Source of the DNA: Adiantum capillus-veneris
Lineage: Eukaryota > Streptophyta > Polypodiopsida > Polypodiales > Pteridaceae
DNA: 64,000 nt
Assembly: GCA_014529385.2 (NCBI GenBank)
Contig: CM043959.1
Location: 65,068,753 to 65,132,752, forward strand
Direction: 5' to 3'
Both the position numbers and the translations under genes were made by a program. Below the pieces are notes generated by a model that was not told where the DNA came from, ran no database searches, and was given only the letters and a program-made list of their open reading frames with translations. Shown here one piece after another: positions 11,352-22,951 of this stretch. Position 1 is the first letter of the stretch; each line of letters begins with the position of its first letter.

Positions 11352-11543
11352 TGAAGGAGTACGAGCGGAAGTGCGACGTGAGAGAGAGTGCGAGAAGAAG
11401 AGCACGACGATATGGTGAACTTGCTCTACTGTAATGTGTAGAGCATAGTGAGTTCTTATTAGGTTTTTACAAAAGAATATGTGTATATACCTGGCGGCCT
11501 GTCCACTTACCTGGGCGACCACATTGGGCTTTATACCCCAACA
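11352..11543 (-). repeat. 3' LTR of copia III
   Basis: 192 bp, partner of 16699-16890. On the minus strand it starts TGTTGGGG immediately after the polypurine tract. Confidence 0.95.
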
Positions 11544-11556
11544 ACCTCCCACTTAA
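11544..11556 (-). other. Polypurine tract of copia III
   Basis: Reads TTAAGTGGGAGGT on the minus strand directly before the 3' LTR. It is the expected site for second-strand priming. Confidence 0.85.
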
Positions 11557-11632
11557 AGTCCAATGTGGTACTTTAAGTGTGAGAGAAGCTACTATACAAG
11601 CTAATATACAAGAGATGTAGAGAAGTGATGCA

Positions 11633-14600
11633 CTACCCTACACCTAACTGCTTGCGAAAATGCGCAAAGCTCTTTGAGGGAAGTCCTTTTGTAAGTAGAT
11701 CAGCAGGATTTTCTGTGGTGTGAACTTTGACAAGCTGAAGTTGCTTATCCTCGAGCATTTCCCTGATGAAATGATACTTCACATCCACATGCTTTGTCTT
11801 TGAGTGATAAACTGGATTGCGAGCCAATTGTATAGCACTTTGACTATCACAATATAACACAGGCATCTCTTCTTTGATTCCCAAATCTGTTACTAGTCGA
11901 TTAAGCCAAATTGATTCTTTGCATGCCTCTGATGCTGCAACATATTCAGCCTTTGTAGTAGACTGAGTAACACAATCTTGTAATCTAGAACGCCATGATA
12001 CTGCTCCACCAGCCAATGTAAAGACATACCCTGACGTAGACCTTCGGTTGTCTAAGTCACCTGCATAATCTGAGTCTGTAAAACCCTTTACACTTAGCTC
12101 CTGACTCCCATAGCATATACGCATACTCTTTGTAGCTTTCAGGTATCTCAATATTCCTTTCACTGCCTCCCAATGTTTCTTGCCTGGGTTTGACATGTAT
12201 CGACTTACTACTCCCACTGCAAATGCAATGTCTGGGCGAGTAGCAATCATTGCATACATCAAACTACCCATTGCAGACGCATATGGAATCTTATCCATTT
12301 TAGCCTGTTCTTCCTCAGACACAGGACAATCTTGTTTGCTAAGTTTCACATATGGTGGCAATGGAACACTCAATGCCTTTCCCTTCTCCAAATTGAAACG
12401 TTGCAAAACCTTGTCAATATACTCTGTTTGAGATAACCAAATCAACTTCTTTGATCTGTCTCTCTCAATGCGCATACCAAGTATATGACTTGCCTCACCC
12501 ATGTCTTTCATGTCAAACGATTTTGCCATCTTTGACTTCAAAGCTGAAATTTCTTCCAAGTGCTTGCCAGCAATCAACATGTCATCCACATACAAAATAA
12601 GGATCAGCCAACTGCCATCCTTAGCCTTCTTTGTATATAGACAGTGATCGAATTCACTACGTTTGTAGCCTTGAGATAGCATAAACTTGTGGAATTTATG
12701 GTACCATGCCGTCGGTGATTGTTTTAAGCCATAAAGACTCTTTAACAACTGGCATACCCAATCTTCCTTGCCTTTCTCAACAAACCCTTCTGGCTGCTAC
12801 ATGTAAATTTCCACATCTAAATCACCATGCAAGAACGCTGTCTTGACATCCATTTGGTGCAACACCAAATCTAATATGGCAACCAATGCAAGAAAGCATC
12901 TCAATGTAGTCATCTTGACCACCAGAGAGAAGACTTCATCAAAGTCAATGCCTTGTTCTTGCTTAAAGCCCTTGGCAACAAGCTTTGCTTTGTACTTTGG
13001 CTGACTATCATGAGCGGTGATCTTATACCTGTAAACCCATTTACAGGGTAGAGCCTTTTTGCCCCGTGGTAATTTAACTAGCTTCCATGTCTGGTTTTTA
13101 TACAGAGCTGTCATCTCTGACTGCATGGCCAATTGCCAGTTCCCGGAGTTCTTCATTTGCACTGCTTCCTTGTAACATGAAGGCTCATTGCAATCAGTCA
13201 ACATGACATAGTTCATAGATGGAACAAACCTATCAGGAGGTCGCGTGACACGTCCAGATCTACGCACAATAGGTGGCTCAGGCTCAGCCACAACCTGTGG
13301 TTCCACTCTATCTTGTCCTTGCTCCTCTTGAGCCCTGACATTTTGTCTTGCACGTGCAAGTCCATCTTCTTGGAAGACAACTCTTCTAATCTCCTCAACC
13401 CTCTCTGGTTTAGAATGATATTTGGATTCATTAAAGTGAACATCATTGCTGCGGACAACCTTTCTGGATTCGGGATCCCAAAGTCTGTACCCCATCTCAC
13501 CAGAATTACCATAGGCTAGAAAGATACACTTTCTACTCTTTGGCTCAAGTTTGTTCCTAAATTCCTTTGGAACGTGAGTATATGCCTCACAGCCAAAGAC
13601 TCTGAGATGCTCGTATGAGGGCATTTTGCCTGACCATACCATCTCTGGCACTGAATCCTTCTGCAAAACCTTGCTAGGAGATCTATTTACAAGATGAACA
13701 GCCGTTGATACAGCTTCAACCCAAAACCCATTTGGCAGCTGTGCATTAGACAACATACTTCTGACCTTCTCTTGTATGGTCCTATTCATCCTCTCAGCAA
13801 CACCATTTTGAGGAGGATTGTAAGGAGCAGTAAGTTCACGTTTTATACCTTTTGACTCACAAAAGTCCCGAAAGGCCTTTGAAACATACTCTCCACCATT
13901 GTCAGTGCGTAAGCATTTAAGCTTCTTGCCTCTCTGATTCTCCACAAGTGTCACAAACGTTTTGAAAACACTCAACGCTTCATCCTTGTGCTTGAGAAAG
14001 TAAACCCATACTTTCCTCGAGTAATCATCTATAAATGTCATAAAGTAAGAGGCTCCCCCTAGAGATAGGTTAGACATAGATCCACACAAATCACTATGAA
14101 CAAGTGCCAACTGTGTATCTCTTCTATTGCTTCTATGCTTATGTGGCTGCTGTGTTTGCTTACCATACAGACAATGTTCACAGAATTCAAAATCATTAAA
14201 TGAAAAGCCAGGCAAATAACCAGAACGAGACAAGATTTTCATTCCCTTCTTGGACATATGTCCTAACCGGCTATGCCACAAAGAAACGTTCGGCTGCTCG
14301 GTTACATTGATCACATTTTTAGAGACATTTGATACATAAATCATGTAAAGTGTACCAGACTTTACTCCATGTGCTACTGTCATAGAACCCTTGGATATCT
14401 TCCACATGTTCTGTCCAAAAGTGGTGACGTAGCCAGCATCATCAAGTAAACCTGTGCTGATCAAGCTCTTTGTAATTGCGGGAACATGTCTCACATTCTT
14501 TAGCATGAAAGAAAAGCCATTCTGAAACTTCAATTGAACATCTCCAACACCTAAGATCTCACATGTCTGCCCATTGCCTAGCCGAACATGATCTTTAGTG

Positions 14601-15613
14601 GTCACATAAGAGGTAAACCACTCCTTGTTTGGAGACACATGAAGTGATGCCCCTGAGTCTATAATCCAGTCACTCAGTGCATTTCCATCAGATGCTGTAA
14701 GAAGAGCTGAGTCCATTGTATTCTTCAAGAAGTAGATGTCTCCTGACACTAGACTGTCATCCTCTGCAACAGTGTTTGTCACATTTATTTCTTGAATCTT
14801 CACTGAGGACTTGTTCTTCTCACCATGGTCTTCAGCTTTCTCTTTGCCTTTTTCTGCTTTCCATTCTCTGCAGTCTCTTTTCATGTGACCCTTCTTGCCA
14901 CAATGGTAGCATTCTATGTCACTCTTGCCTATAGCACTACGGGACTTGCTACGAGACTGATTCCTCTTTCCACCTTTGTACTTTTCTTTGGTCCTTCCCC
15001 TGACAACTAAGGCTGTTCCTTTGCCTTTGTCCATTGTCTTTCTATTGGTTTCTTCAGTAAGCAGACTTCCTTCTACACTTGCTATGTTCAAACCATCTGG
15101 AGGTGCAGAATTACTCAAAGCTGTGCGAAAAGTGTCCCAACTTTCCGGCAATGTGATCAACAGGAACATAGCTCTAACAGGTTCATCAAACTTGACACCT
15201 TGAGCTGACAACTGACTATAGATTGTGTTGAATTCATTCAGATGATTGGACATAGGTGTCCCTTCTTTCATCTTCAAGTCAACAAGCTTCTTAAGCCAGT
15301 ATACCTGTGAAGCTGTACTCTACTTCTCATAAAGATCACTCAGCTTTAACCATGCTTGATAAGCCGACATCTCATCTGCTACATTGAAGTAAACGCTTTT
15401 TGCCAAAGTCAGCATAATGGTAGAAAGTGCCAATTCATCCATTTCGCTCCATTCATCTTCGTCCATATCTTCTGGTTTTATCCCCTTGAGCTTTATAGGT
15501 TTTATCTGCTTCTTTTGTACCAACACGTGCCAAATCTACTTCTTCCACAATGGGAAATTGGTTCCATCCAGCTTCTTGATATTGTAAAGAGCAGTGTCCT
15601 GTGATCCAGCCAT
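11633..15613 (-). pseudogene. Copia III gag-pol polyprotein, one frame with three TAG stops
   Basis: From ATG at 15613 to the stop at 11633 is a single 1,327-codon frame, interrupted only by TAG at codon 26 (15536-15538), codon 98 (15320-15322) and codon 939 (12797-12799). In order: gag (LDGTNFPLW), zinc knuckle CYHCGKKGHMKRDC, protease WIIDSGASLHVS, the pre-integrase LWHSRLGHMSKKG, an integrase core with the D-D-E residues (LVHSDLCG, RTDNGGEY, NGVAERMNRTIQ), RT (KWVYRYKI, VDVKTAFLHGDL as MDVKTAFLHGDL, catalytic LYVDDMLIA) and RNase H (DSDYAGD, ...KAEYVAASEA, DSQSAIQLARN). The usual TEAEY of RNase H is TKAEY. No frameshifts occur. All three stops fit CAG-to-TAG changes by context, so the copy was coding-competent recently. 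Confidence 0.93.
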
Positions 15614-16680
15614 AGCTACGCTTCACAGTGGTTTACTTTCCTGGGAAAAATTCGGCAGAGTTTCCCCTGTAAACTGACCTCTGAACCAATATCAACCTGT
15701 CAAATGAACCAAGAAAGCTTCAGATTCTGCATAAATTTTGGCAGAGTCTCCTTTGTAAAATGGCTTTGGTGTACTAAAAACAGACCAAAAAACAGCTCAA
15801 AAAACACTGTCTCTCTGACACTGTAAGCTGCGGGTAAACCTGTCCTGCACCTGTACTGTCTCTCACTGTCCTGTAAGCATAGACTGCGACAATGCCTCAA
15901 CGGCAGTAAAGCAAAGATGCAATCCCAACTGTCTAACTCACAATCAATACATCCTAGCTGCCTATCTAAGGGTGCTCGAGGGATCGCTCCAAGACCTGTA
16001 TCACCGAAAGGATCTCAACATTCGAGAATCCCCCAGCCTAATAAAACCTCACTCGACCCTCAACAAAGGCTGCAGTAAATTTGACAGTACATAGACTTCC
16101 CACAAAGTCATACATCCACAAATTTCCCACTGTATGCTGTAACCGCTGCGGCGGTTGTTTGCTGCGTGTCTCACAGCCAGCAAACCCTCAACAGACATAC
16201 ATCGTCTCTGACAATACATCCCTTGTGGAAGTACCTGCAATGTCAGGATGAAATCTGGAATATCAAGCAGCAAACACAAGCTACCTGATGAACTAGTGGA
16301 TGTCGCCTACAGTCTGTGTGTAGATGCGCCCGTGTCGTATGTGACGCCTCCAAGAACTGTGAGCCGTCCTTCGATGTGTAGACAGCCACAAATCAACACT
16401 CTGGGAGTGTCGATATCCTCAGCACCTGCAGTCGTAGGTCGAAAAACCCCAAATTTGCAGAGTCGGATCTGGACCCGTTGAGACCACGTATTCGAAAATG
16501 GCCTGCGCAGACCTTTGTCGAAGCCGAACGGTGGCCTAGATGACCTCAATATGAAATTCTGACAACACCTAGCCCTTCGGGCTATCCCACGAGATTTTGG
16601 GCCGTGTCTTCGCCTGTCGAATTGCACTCCAATCTGAGTTGGTGACTCTAGCCTCCTGCAGTGCTGCCTAGAGCATCGAT
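15614..16680 (-). other. 5' leader of copia III
   Basis: About 1.07 kb between the primer site and the gag ATG, with no long frame. Such leaders carry packaging and dimerisation signals in the family. None can be identified by eye. Confidence 0.7.
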
Positions 16681-16696
16681 CTGAGCTCAGATACCA
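16681..16696 (-). other. Primer-binding site of copia III (tRNA-iMet type)
   Basis: Reads TGGTATCTGAGCTCAG on the minus strand, two bases after the LTR. It matches the canonical TGGTATCAGAGC apart from one substitution. Confidence 0.85.
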
Positions 16697-16698
16697 GT

Positions 16699-16890
16699 TG
16701 AAGGAGTACGAGCGGAAGTGCGACACGAGAGAGAGTGCGAGAAGAAGAGCACGACGATATGGTGAACTCGCTCTACTGTAATGTGTAGAGCATAGTGAGT
16801 TCTTATAAGGTTTTTACAAAAGAATATGTGTACATACCTGGCGGCCCGCCCACTTACCTGGGCGACCACATTGGGCTTTATACCCCAACA
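16699..16890 (-). repeat. 5' LTR of copia III
   Basis: 192 bp with TG...CA ends, partner of 11352-11543. The right target duplication CTAGG follows at 16891. Confidence 0.95.
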
Positions 16891-16895
16891 CTAGG

Positions 16896-17285
16896 TCTAT
16901 GTCGACGATGAGGTACTGATGGGGTCTATGTCGATGACGACGATGACGAGGTACTGATGGGGTCTATGTCGACGACAATGACGGCGACGACGAGGTTCTT
17001 GATGGGTCTGTGGATTCTTATGCCGAGCCAAGGCACAAGGGAATGTCGATGGCTAGGAACTGCAACCGATGATGAGGCTAGGGCTGAAATCTGCCGGCGC
17101 TTCCAAGATGAAAACGCTGGCTGTTCTGGCTGAAAAACGCTGGTCTTCAAGGGTTGAAAACGCTGATGGAGAGAAGGGGCTAAAAACGCTGGTGCTGGCC
17201 TGCGTTCTTGAGTCTGCAGGCTCTTTTGCTGCTACCCCTTCTTTTGCTGGTCGAGCAGGCCTTAATGAGACCCCATGACCTTGCT
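16896..17285 (-). repeat. Remnant resembling a family-1 LTR (AAAACGC motif array)
   Basis: A GACGAT-rich block with GGTACTGATGGGGTCTATGT repeated in tandem is followed by four copies of (A)AAAACGCTGG (17109-17195) set between GGCTGAAA phrases. The same vocabulary is found in minus-oriented LTRs of elements A and D. Neither LTR terminus is present, so this is a truncated or strongly diverged relative. Copia III inserted into it. Confidence 0.55.
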
Positions 17286-17496
17286 CAAGACAAATGCTGA
17301 AAATCACTTATTAAAACTTGCTAAGAGGTGGTTCACATGCAGCAAATTACCTACATGTTGAAATGATTGAACTATGCAAGAGAAGGTATGCAACTATGAC
17401 CGGCCTGGACATGCACGTCCTGCTAGAGGCTCACAAAGGTGGTAGGCTCAGTCCTAAGCTAATGACTCATGCTAGATTGTAGTAGAAGCATGTCCA
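17286..17496. other. Unassigned flank of the nested complex
   Basis: No recognisable coding sequence. It ends at TGTCCA immediately before the H LTR. Confidence 0.4.
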
Positions 17497-18516
17497 TGAA
17501 ACTAGCCCGTAGGGCGGTAGACTTTAGCTTTCACCCGATTCTTTATTTGAAAAACTTTACTTGACTTTACGACACAAAAGAACTTCACAAATAGTCCTGT
17601 GACTGGAATTAACACTTCAAACAAACCACAGCCTGGTAGTGCTACCTAGCAGACATCGACACCCTGTAGGCCCCAAAGGCTGGCTCCCCTTTCGTTATTT
17701 CTTTATTCTTATAAAACTTGAGATAAAACCTGCAAATTCCTACGAGCTGTCCCACTTTTAACGGGCTGAAAATGGCCTACTCTAGCTTGATTTCGGCAGT
17801 ATAACCACAATAGGAGGCTTCATAGATAAAATCCCCATGCCAAAGGTGACTTTCCTGCCGCATACACCTGGCGAGAATCTGCAGCATGCTGAATTCTCTG
17901 TTTTCTGAACCAGATCACCTGTACAATGATCCCAACGCTTCCTCGAAGCTCCTGGGGTATTAGGGACCTATTAGGCTCGAAACCCTAAAACTGCAAAAAT
18001 ACACAGCAGGCTGTGATTCACTGTTTCGGGCTTTGTTTCGCGTGCCGGTCGCATCCGTAGCAAGCCCTCGAGCTCCCGCACGCACAGGGTCACTTGCCCT
18101 TTGAATCGGGCAAGATTTTTTGCATGAAATCTCTCCCAATTCACTTGCACATGCGGGTGACTAGCAATTAGCTAATCTAGTACCTGTGCGAGGGGCTCTT
18201 GCCTCAGCAATCGCGCATGAACCCACACAACTGTACATACAAATGAAAAGCCCTCAAGCGGGGCATCGCGTTTCTGAAAGAGGGAGAGATGCACGAGAGC
18301 GGAATCATCGTGCTACATAGAGCAAAGGAGAAGGCAAGCTTTCCCTTAAAGCTGTGATCACCTTCACCCACTACTCACACACACACTAGCACTTGAATGA
18401 TTAAAATTAGCCTTCTCTTCATGCAAGTTGGTAGATTGCTCTCGAGCCGCCAAGTGTCAAGTTTGCCTCTTTTGAGTTAATTCCCTAGTACCCACCAACT
18501 TATAAGTGTCACGCGG
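17497..18516 (-). repeat. H 3' LTR, left part
   Basis: Matches 49041-49903 in direct orientation up to about 18325. The rest (18326-18516) is LTR that the truncated right copy lacks. It ends in CGCGG (18512-18516), the target duplicated by B. The LTR resumes at 35831. Confidence 0.75.
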
Positions 18517-19614
18517 TGTCACGTGACACATCCAACCCTATGTGTCCGTGGACAAGCTACATCACGACCAGGGTTCAGTCAGTCTAGATTTAGAAGTGTT
18601 CTGGCACTTTTGTGAGTCTGTTCGCAGACCGTGCATGCCCATGCACTTAGTATAGATGCATATCCTCCGGTTGCACACGGCATGATCATAAGCATTCTCA
18701 TCAAAATCCATCACAATCCTTCAGGGGGAATTTTCTAGTGCATTTAACCTATTTTCCCTATTTTTGACATTTTTCACTTATTAATTTAAGTGACTTTTGT
18801 TGGAAAGTAGGTAGGGCAAATTGAGTAAGTTTGTATTTAAGCAAACCTAGGCTACGACTAATTGGCAGAAGAGGAAGGAGAACACAAGCCACAGGCAGCA
18901 GGTTCCCCCCCCTCTCTCTCAAGGAAGATCCCCCCTTGGTGGCGTTTTCCCTCCAAGCAAGACACCCCAGCCTCTAGCGTTTTCATCAGCATCGCCACAG
19001 TCTCCCTTTGCTGGCATTTTCAGCAGTACCCTCATCGCCATAGTCCTCCCTTGGCTGGCGTTTTTCAGCAGGACATGATCGCCACTTCCCTGGCATTTTC
19101 AACATTGCCTAGCCTCAGAATATCAGCGTTTTTGCCAACTTAAAAACAACATTTTTCAGCCAGCACGAATCAGCCCCAAAAACCAGCGTTTTGGGTTTTC
19201 AAAAAATTTCAGCCATTGGCGTTTTTGGACAGCAGATAGAGTGCATCAAATTTCAGCCATAGCGTTGGTCTCGTCATCCCCGTCGTCAACATCGACATAA
19301 CCTAGACTTGCTTCCGTCACATGCATCCACTTTGTACCGGTTTGTGCAATCAATAGTAGACAACTCTTGCCATCGAGAGTGGGGCCTTTCGCAGGAGGGT
19401 TTTACAACGTCTCTGGTGTCGTATTTCTCTTCTCTCTCTATCTCTCAGTCTCATACACTTTCATGCACACTGTCCATTCACTTGTTTGTGATCATTGCAC
19501 TCTCTCATTAAGAACGGAAGGCTCTCCCTTCCATAAGAACAAAAAGGAACCTTGAGCACAGTACGGAGCACTCATCTTGAGAAAAGTACAACATTCATTC
19601 CGCTGCACCTTACA
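18517..19614 (+). repeat. B 5' LTR (family 1)
   Basis: 1,098 bp, starting TGTCACGTGACACATCC and ending CTGCACCTTACA. U3 holds a conserved GTCCGTGGACAAGCTAC block. A TATA-like TTGTATTTAAGC lies at 18831. Downstream are many GCGTTTT motifs. Open frames across it are not conserved as proteins. Confidence 0.9.
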
Positions 19615-19632
19615 TTGGTGTTAGAGCTTTGG
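19615..19632 (+). other. Primer-binding site of B
   Basis: TTGGTGTTAGAGCTTTGG directly follows the LTR. It is two substitutions from the tRNA-iMet-type TTGGTATCAGAGCTTTGG seen in A. Confidence 0.75.
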
Positions 19633-19787
19633 TAGTGTTCTGTATCACTCAAGGAAAGAACCACAAGAATCACAAGAATTTTTTTTTCTTGTTGCGGTCG
19701 CACGAACCCAAGTTCGCTTGGGCGTGTCGATTCCTAATCGTGTTTTTGAAGAGTGACAGGAATCCCAGGAAAGAAGGGCTTGTCCAG

Positions 19788-20921
19788 TGTAAGGTGCAAC
19801 GGAATGAATGTTGTTCTTTCTCAAGATGAGTGCTCCGTAATGTGCTCAAGGTTCCTTTTGTTCTTAGGGAAGGGAGAGCCTTCCGTTCTTAATAAGAGAG
19901 TGCAATGATCACTAACAAAGTGAATGGACATTGTGCGAGAAAGTGTGTGAGATGAGAGATAGAGAGGGAAGAGGAATACGACACCAAAGATGTTGTAAAA
20001 CCCTCCTCCGAAGGCCCCAATCTCGTTGGCGAGAGTGGTCTACTATTGATTGCACAAACCGGTACAAAGTGGATGCATGTGACTAATGCAAGTCTAGGCT
20101 AGGTCGATGTCGACGACGGGGATGATGAGACCGATCTAAGGGCTGAAATTGGTTGCTTTTGTCCTGCTGTCCAAAAACGCTACTGTCTGAATTCTGATGC
20201 AATTCTATTGCTGTCCCAAAAACGCTAATGGCTGAGAATTTCTGGAACCAAAAAACGATGATGTGGGCTGGTCTCTGTTGGTTGAAATTCGCTGGTTTTA
20301 GGTTGTCAAAGGCTGAAGTTGGCCGATGCTTGGCAAGGTTGAAAACGCTAGACAAGGGGGCGATTTGGGGGTCTCTGGAAACGCCACGGCTGAGGTGGAC
20401 TTGCGATGAAGTCTTGATGAAAAACGCCAAGGCTTGGGGAGGCTATGGCGATGAGGTTACTGCTGAAGACGCCAGAGGTTGAAGTTTTCTTGCTTGGAGG
20501 AAAAATGCCACCAAGGGGGGGATCTTGCTGAGAGAGAGGGGGGGAACCTGCTGCCTGTGGCCTATGTTCTCCTGCCTCTTCTGCCAAATAGTGCTAGCCT
20601 AGGTTTGCTTATATACAAACTTACTCAATTTGCCCTACTCAGTTTCCAACAAAAGTCACTTAAAATAATAAGTGAAAAATGTCAAAAATAGGAAAAATAC
20701 ATTAGAAAATTTCCCTGAAGGATTCTGATGGGAATCCTTGTGATCATGCTGTGTGCAACCAAAGGATATGCATCTACACTAAGTGTCTGGGCATTCACGG
20801 TCTGCGAACAGACTCACAAAAGTACTAGATCACTTCTAAATCTAGACTGACTGGACTGATTTAACCCTTGTCATGCTGTAGCTTGTCCACGGACACATAG
20901 GGTTGGATGTGTCACGTGACA
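19788..20921 (-). repeat. A 3' LTR
   Basis: 1,134 bp ending on the plus strand with TGTCACGTGACA. A polypurine tract (AAAAAGGAGGGGA on the minus strand) adjoins at 20922-20934. Confidence 0.92.
20608..20615 (-). promoter_or_regulatory. TATA box in family-1 LTR (element A)
   Basis: TATATAAG on the minus strand, between the conserved U3 block and the AAAACGC-motif region. The same box is at 22083-22090 in the solo LTR, so transcription probably starts just downstream and the motif array lies in the transcript. Confidence 0.6.
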
Positions 20922-20989
20922 TCCCCTCCTTTTTAAAGTGAGGTACTGGTACCGAACTGTATGGCGTCGAGGGAGATCGCCAATAGTAT

Positions 20990-21756
20990 TTAGAATCCTG
21001 GAAGGGACTCTTCGCCAGCCCACTCTGATGTGTGGGTCGTGCAGTACTTGAACTTCATAAAGATCTGCAACGCTTGCTTTATTGGGCCGTGCCGAAAATG
21101 ACCCAAAGTCTTCTGTGGCTCCTTTAATGCTTCAACTTCGTCGAGAGTCATGCTTCTTTCTTCTTCAAGAATCTTCATGGTTGAAAATTCTGAAACCATT
21201 TCCAACACAAAACTATGAACATACCTATTCCATGTAAAGTGAGTGGAAAAAATCTTGTCTTCCTAAAAGACTGTGCATGCAATGTAGATGAACAAAGAGA
21301 GGGAGTGCCAAACCGTTCACCACACACACGCAAACAATGAGATTGAAACTTTCTCTTTTGATCTAAAGCAATCAACTGTGGCAATTCACAACGGAAATGC
21401 CCATGCTTGGTGCTCATACTTCCTTGTGCTCGTTCTACGAATGTGTCATGCCAAGGAAGAGACATGGAATGTGACTTCCTTACATACATACTTTTCAGCT
21501 TTTCATGTACAATCCGCATATGTTCGTGCTCATTCATGAGTGAAACGTGCTCAACGTACAATATGTCATGCCTAGGAAAAGAGATCACATAAAGACGCTG
21601 ACGAAAATACAGGAAACGATCACGAATGAAACACTCGTACAATGCGTGTTGACCCAATCATGCGAACACATAGTACTTCCTGTAAGGGTTCTTTGGACCT
21701 AGGCTCGAGAGCCAAGATCGGTTCTTCGTGACTGATCGCATCTCCAATGAGGTTAG
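20990..21756 (-). pseudogene. Element A: module X occupying the usual pol position
   Basis: After the Asp-rich linker (interrupted by a solo LTR) the frame continues SHEEPILALEPRSKEP, then, after one base of frameshift, HALYECFIRDRFLYF, ISFPRHDILYVEHVSLMNEH, SMYVRKSHSMSLPWHDT, STKHGHFRCELPQL and SSTLHAQSFRKTRFFPLTLH (21657-21220). A last segment reads EEERSMTLDEVEALKEPQKT...KFKYCTTHTSEWAGEESLPGF (21130-20990). The same peptide blocks in the same order occur in D and B, so the region is a real family component. I recognise no domain. It has no RT, RNase H or integrase motif. Confidence 0.55.
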
Positions 21757-22946
21757 TGTCACGTGACACATCCAACCCTATGTGTCTGTGGACAAGCTAC
21801 AACATAATCAGGGTTCAGTCAGTCCAGTCAAAGTCTAGATTAGCAGTGACCTGGCACTTTTGTGAGTCTATTCGTAGACCGTGCATGCCCAGTCACTTAG
21901 CATAGATGCATATCCTCTGGTTGCACACAGCATGATCATCAATATTCCCTTCAGAATCCATCAGATTCAGTCAGGGGAATTTACCAGTGCATTTAGCCTA
22001 TTTTCCCTATTTTTGGTATTTTCACTTATTATTTTTAAGTGAATTTCCAACAAAAGTAGGTAGGGCAATTTCGCTAAGTTTGTATATAAGCAAACCCAAG
22101 TTAGCACTAGATGGCAGAAGAGGCAGCAGGACCTTCCCGCTCAACAGGCAACTTCTTAGCAGTCCCCCCCCCCCTCAGCACCCCTAGCGTTTTCAAGCAG
22201 TAGATCAAGCCTCCCACTTCCTTTGGCGTTTTCTTTACAGCAGCCTCGCCTACAAGATCCATCCCCTGGCGTTTTGACCCATCTGCAGCAGCCCAAGCCA
22301 TCAGCGTTTTTGGTCGCTAGCAGGGCAGCAACACCAGCGTTTTGTCCTTCAGATTTCAGCCTTGAAAAATGCAGCACCATAGCGTGTTTGTAGCAGGTAT
22401 AGCAACGCTAATTTGCAGCCCTCAGACCCTGCAGAGCTTCAGTGTTTTCAGCCTGCAACAGCCACCTAAAACGCAGCCTCGGCCCTGGTTTTTCAGCGTT
22501 TTTATTCAGCCCTAAATCCCTCGCCAAACCAGGGATTTTCAGCCATCTCAGAACCTCAGCAGTTTCCCCTTTTTGGACAGCAGATAGAAGAAGACCAATT
22601 TCAGCCCTAAAGTCATCATCGTCGTCATCGGCATAGTCCAAGTTGCATTAGTCCATTGCATACGATTGTACCACTTTGTGCAATCAAAAGTAGATCACTC
22701 TCCCTGACGAGAGTGGGGCCTTCGGAGGAGGGTTTTACAACCTCTCGGGTGTTGTATCTCTTTTCTCTCCTTCTCTCAATCTCATTCACTTGCACGCACA
22801 ATATCCATTCACTTTGTTTGTGATCATAGCACTTTCCATTAAGAATGGAAGGCTCTCCCTTCCATAAGAACTAAAAGGAACCTTGAGCACAGTTCGGAGC
22901 ACTCATCTTGAGCAAAGCGCAAACAATCATTCCGCTGCACCTAACA
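21757..22946 (+). repeat. Solo LTR of family 1 inside element A
   Basis: 1,190 bp in plus orientation, TGTCACGTGACA to CACCTAACA, flanked by GTTAG (21752-21756 and 22947-22951). Removing it rejoins the coding segment of A between the Asp-rich linker and X. At least six GCGTTTT motifs lie between 22187 and 22500. It formed by LTR-LTR recombination of a once-complete copy. Confidence 0.93.
22083..22090 (+). promoter_or_regulatory. TATA box in solo LTR
   Basis: TATATAAG within GTTTGTATATAAGCAAACCC. Conserved in position among the family-1 LTRs. Confidence 0.55.
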
Positions 22947-22951
22947 GTTAG

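Larger units (their letters stand above)
11352..16890 (-). mobile_element. Complete Ty1-copia element III (Tnt1/Tork-like)
   Basis: A 5,539-bp element on the minus strand. The 192-bp LTRs (11352-11543 and 16699-16890) begin TGTTGGGGTATAAAG and end CTCCTTCA on that strand. They are flanked by a 5-bp duplication CTAGG (11347-11351 and 16891-16895). Seven differences between the LTRs (about 3.6%, hand count, six of them transitions) indicate a fairly recent insertion. A tRNA-iMet-type primer site, a roughly 1-kb leader, one long gag-pol frame and a GTGGGAGGT polypurine tract are all present. Domain order protease-integrase-RT-RNase H places it in Ty1-copia. Assignment to the Tnt1/Tork group rests on motif resemblance only. 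Confidence 0.95.

Noticed and set aside
22187-22520. CRISPR-like array from regularly recurring GCGTTTT
   Set aside because: The core is only 7 bp, spacing is irregular, the DNA is a plant LTR and no cas genes exist.
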